Below are positions 58,001 through 64,000 of a DNA stretch of 64,000 nt, in pieces. The DNA is from Mactra quadrangularis. Its lineage: Eukaryota; Mollusca; Bivalvia; Venerida; Mactridae. The stretch is from NCBI GenBank assembly GCA_025267735.1, contig CM046299.1, positions 40,005,733-40,069,732 of the forward strand, written 5' to 3'. A model generated the notes under the pieces. The model was not told the origin of the DNA. It was given only the letters and a program-made list of their open reading frames with translations, and did not search any database. The position numbers and the translations under genes were made by a program. Position 1 is the first letter of the stretch. Every line of letters begins with the position of its first letter.

Positions 58001-61000
58001 AACATGGCCCATCAGACTGCTGATTTTATACGCATAAGGCAAAGTACTGACATTTAGTGGTCACTGGCCCAAGCCCATGAAATGTTCCCAGGGTAGTAAC
58101 TATGCCCACGTGACAGCTCTTGGTCAGGCTTCTCGCGTGGTATACGCCATATACGTATACGGATTAGGCTTATTTAGAGGTCACTGGCACAAGCCTACGG
58201 AAACTTCCCAGGGTAGCCATTATGTCCACGTAATAGGGCTCCCTAGGTCAGACCTCACGCGTTTTATACGCCAGTACCCAGCCTAAACGCTTTATCTCGA
58301 GATTCGAGCCCTGAAACAAGAACCGACTGAGTGCTGATTTTATACACAAAACGTAAAGTACCGACATTTAGTGGTCTCTGGCCCAAGCCCACGGAATTTC
58401 CCAGGGTAGCCACGAAGCCCACGTGATAGCCCTAGATCAAACCTCTCGAGTGGTATACGCCAGTACCCGTCCAAATCGCTTTAACTTGAGATTTGAGCCC
58501 TTGCCCATGTAAATTGTATAATACCTTTTAGAGGCCTTATGCCCTGAAAATGGATTTGCCCTGTTTAATAATTCGTAGTGATACCTCGTTTTATGACTAA
58601 ATTACTATTTCGCTATTCGTTATTAAAAAAATTGCTAGCAAAAATAGCAACTAGTGGCCGCTTTTGCTAGCAAATTTTTTTTGGTATGGTATAAAAAAAT
58701 AACTACAGCGACGTCTTTTGTTGCGGGATACTCGAAAGGATTTAACACTTATCTCAATTCCGAAAGATGCGCCTAAATACAAAAGGCAAGCTATTTCGAA
58801 TTGAAATCATAATTTTATAAGAAAGAAAAAAATAACCTGCCAGCAAATATAAAAACTTAGAAATGTAAGGTTCAAAAGACATTTTTACACGTTAAAAGAT
58901 TTACTCGGATACGAGAAAACATAATCCATAAACTGGCGAGCTTTTCAAGTGTGTCGAAAGGATTTGCGGAATGTGTTAATATAAAACGCTGATTTTTCGT
59001 GTGTTGATAAAAATATCGTTTATAAGGTTTTGATAAAATGCTTTTTCTTATTTACTTTTAACGGAAATGGGCTGTACAATGATTGCATTAAAAAAACAAT
59101 AAAATGTCGGCAGTAGAAATCGAAAGGATTTTGTCAGGTGACTTTTGCCCATTGCTACAAAAAAACTAACCATCACAATATCACGCCGTTGAGACGCCAT
59201 GAAATAATATATTTTTATCCAATACGGGAATATATTGGACGGTCACGTGGTACAAATACAGATTGTCGATTGGCTAGATTTAATAATTATTATAATGATA
59301 CTACATATTGGTCATACATTGTATTTTAAAAACTATATCTAAATATAACAAGAGGGCCATGATGACCCCTTTTTGCTGACCTGTGTACCATTGATGTATA
59401 CATTTATTATAAGGATATACTAAAAAGTTTTTCGATATTGACGGCTGCAAATTGGCATTAAGAAAGTAAGGGTAAAATCAAACTAATTGGAACCGACATA
59501 TTTGAAGAGTATGCAAGGGGAAAAACTGACAGATATCCCTAATTCAGTATCCCCTTTATGGTATGATTTATTGTGATCATGATAATGGAGACTGGCAAAG
59601 TTAGTACGTTGAGTAAGAAATGACAGACAGGGTTATAGAATTGAAACACGGGCTTTAATTATATAAAGCCAAGCAACGATGTCGAAAATAAACTAGTAAA
59701 AAGTAAAGATATAAATGTATACAACCAACACACTAAATTGTCTGGACAGAAAAGGCCATATTATGGTTTATTATCCTTTGTTACGAGAAAGGTTTTATTT
59801 TAAGACCCGAAGATCACTTCAAAGTGATCATTAAATGAGAAGAGCAACATCTTGGGTAAAAAGCATTAGTAGCCAGAGTTAATATAGGTCTAGGTCATGA
59901 TTAGCTGATTAAGGAAACTAAACGAAAGCACTTAACTGGGGCATACTTTCGTGGAGCTCGGTCATGAAATATTTTCTACGGCCATTCTCCCTCCATCAAC
60001 TGATTCTAAATCATGTAGGGCAGTAGTCAGTCACTGGCAAAGGTATGCGCCTATTAGTTGGTTAACAGCTAAATCCAAAGATTTAGCCTTTCCTGGAACA
60101 ATGAGTAAGTAAACTATGATATCGCTGTGATATTACCAATACAATGTGTTGCTACGACGTTAAACCCAACAAAACAAAACAAGTCTCAGTTTGATGACGT
60201 GAACTCCAAACCGTGTGTATTACCTTTCCTCAATAAAGAAAGCATTCACTGCGTGAATTGGTTGTCCCGGTATTGAATCTCGATCCGGATAATAAATTTT
60301 AAATCCTTTCTTTTCTAATTGTTCCAAAACGTGTCTCGCATATCTAGAATCGGACTCTGCTGAACTTAGAAATGCGTCAAATAACCAAACTTTGTCCTCG
60401 TCTGAAGTTGAAAAGCAAAATACAATTTAAAATAAATGTAGCAAGAAATTGCAAATGGTATCTTTTCATCGACTTAATTCAAACAGTTGAACATTATTTC
60501 CGGATGAATTTAGCTGATGTCATTGTGTACTTTGGCTCAGAATCCTGACCTGTCTACAAATTGCTTCGCTAAGTAATATCATTTCTGTCAACACTTGTTA
60601 CATAACTGATGTATTTTCTAGTAGTAAAAGTTTGTTCGCCGCGGTTTCGAACTTCAGTAACAGAACATTAATGATTTTTTTAAAAAACAAGTCATTTTCC
60701 ATTTCTAAAAAAATTCTATGAAAGCAAATGAAACGCCACCGACTCTGAATTCATTATAAAATCAGTTATTTGTATAACATAATGCACCTGTATCAAATAT
60801 TTACATGAATTTAGACTAACGTCGTATTTCTATCGCACATGTATTGCGCAACTTTTTTGCATTTTTTTTCCTATTAAATATAAAGAATTAGAAATTTAAA
60901 GTAACAGTAAAACTGTAACACGTTAATCGCAAACTAGAAATTGCGATATCACGATGCTATTAATAGTGTTTCGTCTAGATGAAAGCTACGCATTGACTAG

Positions 61001-62413
61001 TTGACACAAAGGTCATATCGACGTGACCCTCTGGGCGATGTCTTGCAGGAGATCCTATACGACTGCAATCTTTAGAATATCTGATTATGGAGATTGGTCG
61101 TATGTAAACATTAAACCTAGGCTTTATACGTACTTTTTGAGGAGTAATCGTCATCCATTACTTCTTCTGAAAGATATAATAAACAATTACGATAAAATGT
61201 GTGGCAAGTTTCCAAAACATATCGCTAGCTAGCGCTTCGCACTCATGTACCCTCGTCGCTCGATTTGATATAACATACTTAATACTTTTAGTGTAAAAAT
61301 GGTACCAGGTGACAAAACACCGGGCAGCGATTTCTCTAGGGGAATGGCCAAATATAAATAGGACCATGTGCGACGTTATCATCTGTTTAAGTGTGTTTAA
61401 AACTGCTCAGATTTCACCTTTCACATTCGAAAAATAAAAAATAAATCCATATTTTCGGGAGGGGGTACCTCTCCCGTACCCATCCCATTCGTGCCCCCCC
61501 CCCCACTTACGACTCTTCTGGATCCGGTCCTGAGATTGTGCATTCTTTGTAGGCCTACTAAATAGCTTTTATCAAAAATATGATAACTGTTCATTTTGAA
61601 ATACTCAGATGTGATTTGTTCTTGTAATAAAATTGATAATTTACATTCAAAATAAGAAAAAAATATACCCGCACCGAACTCGTTTTTGAGCTATAGGCTA
61701 AAATGCGACGTTTTTTTTTCATGAAAATTTTTGCGTCAATTTCCGTGAGTTCTAGACAAAACAGGGCTAAATAAGAAAACTACTCGTCGTTTTCACAAAA
61801 TTTTGTTTTCTCTGGATTGTGTAATGCATTATCATAATATTTGTGTAACATATATGTGAAAAGTGTTTCAAATACGGTAAATATCAACGTATTAATCACT
61901 CTAAGCGGCAAAATGCACGTGCTCTACGTATGGCCCCTATAATTATGGTATATGACGTCATGACGTCAAAATAATAACGTTACGCTAAAATTCAGTCTTT
62001 ATTTAATAAATGTTCAAAATTTTATTCAAATCGGCCAACTTTCACTTTTTTGGGAGGAAAGTGTTCAGGTACCTTAAACGGTGGTTCAGGCTACAAACAA
62101 TATTCACAATTTAAAGATTTTCGATACATTTCTTTTGTATCCAAACCTTTAAATAGCACTGTACGCGAGAGCTCAACCATGCACTGTTTCAAGTATATGG
62201 TATGCATAGACCGTGCTGATCGCCTGTGGGTATAAACAATATTTTAAACAAACTTACCGTTCAGTGCCAACAGTTGCAAGTATTCTTGTTGTTGCTTGGC
62301 GCAGATACGACAGTCATGTACTGTAAAAAAAGAAAAATTGATTGATCGATTGATTGATTGATTGATTGATTAATTGACTGACTGACTGACTGACTGACTG
62401 ACTGACTGACTGA

Positions 62414-62460
<47 letters not shown>

Positions 62461-63700
62461 GCCGGCCGGCCGGACCCGACCCGACCCAACCGACCCGACC
62501 GACCGACCGACCGACCGACCGACCGACCGACCGACTGACCGACCGACCGACTGGCGGACGGACGGACGGACGGACGGACGGACGGACGGACGGACGGACG
62601 GACGGACGGACGGACGGACGGACGGACGGACGGACGGACGGACGGACGGACGGACGGACGGACGGACGGACGGACGGACGGACGGACTGACTGACTGACT
62701 GACTGACTGACTGACTGACTGACTGACTGACTGACTGACTGACTGACTGACTGACTGACTGACTGACTGACTGACTGACTGACTGACTGACTGACTGACT
62801 GACTGACTGACTGACTGACTGACTGACTGACTGACTGACTGAATGACTGAATGAATGACTGAATGAATGACGGGCGGACTGACTGACTGACGGGCGGACT
62901 GACTGACTGACTGACTGACTGACTGACTGACTGATTGACTGACTGACTGACTGACTGACTGACTGACTGACTGACTGACTGACTGACTGACTGACTGACT
63001 GACTGACTGACTGACTGACTGACTGACTGACTGACTGACTGACTGATGGGCGGACGGACGGACGGACGGACGGACGGACGGATGGATGAATCCTATGTTT
63101 GATCCTATATACTAGGAGTCCACACAATCTGTCTGATTCTGTATGTCTGATATATATACATGTTTTTTATCGACTCGATATGTTGTTTGTCGGCGATACC
63201 TAATCCGCGCCTTTAAGTCAAATTTTACTAGATTTACATAATACTCCAATAAAACAAATCACTTCAAAATTAATCTAAGTATTAAAAAAAAAATCAAACT
63301 TACTTAAATTAGCACGAATATTCTTCACCAGTTCACTTCGCCCTATACATAGCAGACAGGTGACTAAATCAAACACTGTAGATTGCCTTTCCTTCATTTC
63401 TCGCAAAGTATCGTAGGCGGGAGATTTGAACGCCGAGATTTCATGTGGACCAATCCCAGATAGCTCTGCAAGTCCTCTATAATCATTATAAATTTTCTGC
63501 TTTTGTTTGTCGAGACGAGCAACAAGTTTACCATTTGATATTCCACTCTCAATCATGCCTGATGTACTGATTAGTAATTTACTAAGAGGGGTCTCCCTCA
63601 TCTCCCTAATTTCGCCCTCTTTAAAAACACCGCGCATCTTTGACGTGATACGGTCATCGTTAGCATCCAAGTTCAATTGCTGCACTCCATATTGCTCCAT
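55093..63700 (-). CDS. MyD88: MyD88 Toll/IL-1R adaptor (death domain + TIR domain)
   Basis: MyD88 couples activated Toll-like and IL-1 receptors to IRAK kinases and so to NF-kappaB. Exons in transcript order: 63304-63700, 62258-62320, 60224-60401, 55862-55953, 55093-55466. All introns are GT-AG, phases join without a break, and the product is 367 residues plus stop. Death domain about 40-132 (NDYRGLAELSG, TVFDLVTCLL); intermediate domain with HDCRICAKQQQEYLQ at 134-148, like the conserved DCQ...KQQQ of other MyD88s; TIR about 159-290 with box 1 FDAFLSS, BB loop RDSIPGQ 194-200 (Pro198), strand IIIILSQAF, HLKFSKALDP and RKIIPIKF. The ATG at 63700 (MEQYGVQQ) is the first ATG; the frame is open upstream but only through a GTG. 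Residues 290-367 extend well past the usual TIR end. Intron 1 holds a 750-bp tetranucleotide tract and intron 3 a satellite. Bivalves often have several MyD88 paralogues, so which one this is remains open. Confidence 0.93.
55533..55612 (+). mobile_element. SINE family A, copy 6, fragment (MyD88 intron 4)
   Basis: Only the central body is present: TTGGAGCTTGGTCGTGAAAT and CCATTCTCCCTCCTACCACT. Confidence 0.65.
57345..57400. repeat. Short hairpin, AGGGATTCCTAACGA arms
   Basis: CAGGGATTCCTAACGA and TCGTTAGGAATCCCTG are perfect complements around a 14-bp AT-rich loop, in MyD88 intron 3. Confidence 0.65.
57789..58505 (+). repeat. ~190-bp satellite, about 4.3 units (MyD88 intron 3)
   Basis: Units start CGCCAGTACCCGGCCAAATC or variants at 57789, 57955, 58145, 58269 and 58459, giving lengths 166, 190, 124 and 190. 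Shared parts include CTCGAGATTCGA, GTGGTCACTGGCCCAAGCC and CCCAGGGTAGCCA. GC content is much higher than the surrounding intron. Open frames 57851-58057 and 58077-58286 are repeat shadows. Confidence 0.9.
59936..60178 (+). mobile_element. SINE family A, copy 7, head missing (MyD88 intron 3)
   Basis: Body GTGGAGCTCGGTCATGAAAT to tail ACGACGTTAAACCCAACAAA. It ends about 45 bp from the exon at 60224-60401, in antisense to MyD88. Confidence 0.78.
60929..61098 (-). repeat. Dispersed repeat C, copy 4, partial (MyD88 intron 2)
   Basis: On the - strand CCAATCTCCATAATCAGATA, GGGTCACGTCGATATGACC and ATGCGTAGCTTTCATCTAGA match the first half of the family. Confidence 0.65.
62337..63082. repeat. ~750-bp compound tetranucleotide tract (MyD88 intron 1)
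   Basis: Blocks in order: (GATT)n, (GACT)n, (GGCT)n, (GGCC)n, (GACC)n, (GGAC)n 62552-62686, (GACT)n 62687-62840, a mixed block with GAATGACT and GACGGGCG, (GACT)n to 63045 and (GGAC)n. Each block differs from its neighbour by one base per unit. The 288-codon frame with SVSQ and RPSV repeats is a by-product and is not a protein. The tract ends 17 bp upstream of the exon 62258-62320. Confidence 0.95.
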
Positions 63701-64000
63701 ACTGATTCGTTCGATCACAAAAACAGAAATAAAACAAGTTTAAGTGATCGAAGTTGATTTAATTTCCTGCTCATAAGTACGTAAATACATACATATGGAC
63801 ATTTAACTTAAGTCGTGTGTATGAATTGGGTACCCAAAATAACGATCATGTACTCGTATGTGGTGTAAGTACGATCAATAATAAATATCTGCCCTAGTGT
63901 ATTGCTTTTCAAAAGGAATTGAAAGCACTCCATTGCAGTGAAGGATTTGACTATTCATACGAGAGCTGTTTTCTATTGCAGTGACCATTATGATAGACAA
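63701..64000. other. MyD88 upstream flank
   Basis: 300 bp before the MyD88 ATG; probably 5' UTR, promoter or an upstream intron. No clear promoter motif. Confidence 0.35.

Noticed and set aside
62261..63127. 288-codon open frame on the - strand, rich in SVSQ and RPSV
   Set aside because: It is the translation of a tetranucleotide tract; a 4-bp repeat gives repeating 4-residue peptides in any open frame. The only real coding part under it is the MyD88 exon 62258-62320, which uses another frame context.
63701..63718. MyD88 start at 63718 (upstream GTG)
   Set aside because: The codon at 63716-63718 is GTG, not ATG; the first ATG in frame is at 63700.

Overview
The window is AT-rich, repeat-dense, intron-containing animal DNA. 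It most likely comes from a bivalve mollusc. The reasons are three animal signalling genes with GT-AG introns, a MyD88 with a long C-terminal extension, and many tRNA-derived SINEs and hairpin MITEs of the kind common in bivalves. I infer the species group from content only. There is no bacterial-type gene organisation, CRISPR array or operon.

Three real protein genes can be assembled exon by exon. (1) Rheb, the small GTPase that activates mTORC1, is on the + strand at 15764-24147: seven exons, 183 residues, CAAX box CVLS. (2) An ankyrin-repeat inhibitor of NF-kappaB of the nuclear IkappaB-zeta/IkappaB-NS type is on the - strand at 36822-45517: nine exons, about 490-510 residues; the reading frame of its last exon is unresolved. 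(3) MyD88, the Toll/IL-1 receptor adaptor, is on the - strand at 55093-63700: death domain, intermediate domain and TIR domain in five exons. A possible sixth exon at 54448-54606 would give a different C-terminus. MyD88 acts at the head of the Toll-NF-kappaB pathway and the IkappaB-like protein at its end, so two innate immune genes lie about 10 kb apart in the same orientation, with only transposons recognised between them.

Layout. 1-15763: no recognised gene; foldback and hairpin elements, SINE copies, a Harbinger-like MITE and a 5'-truncated LINE tail inside a SINE. 15764-24147: Rheb, its introns loaded with a hAT-like element, a relic of a foldback element, two SINEs (one split by a hAT MITE) and a near-perfect 139-bp hairpin. 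24148-36821: Rheb 3' region, then gene-free DNA with minisatellites, MITEs and SINEs. 36822-45517: IkappaB-like gene. 45692-50524: two large foldback transposons placed end to end, each flanked by its own perfect 9-bp target-site duplication. The first carries an internal satellite of about 80-bp units and starts only 166 bp upstream of the IkappaB start codon. 50609-54447: a SINE, a decayed LINE reverse transcriptase and AT-rich DNA. 54448-63700: MyD88, with a satellite of about 190-bp units in intron 3 and a 750-bp tetranucleotide tract in intron 1.

The strongest unusual signal is the set of 9-bp-TSD foldback elements (45692-49048, 49066-50524, 44354-44479 and an old relic near 18440-18660). 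They look like non-autonomous, Mutator-like elements, one of which has grown a satellite array apparently from its own terminal repeat. No transposase for them is visible here.
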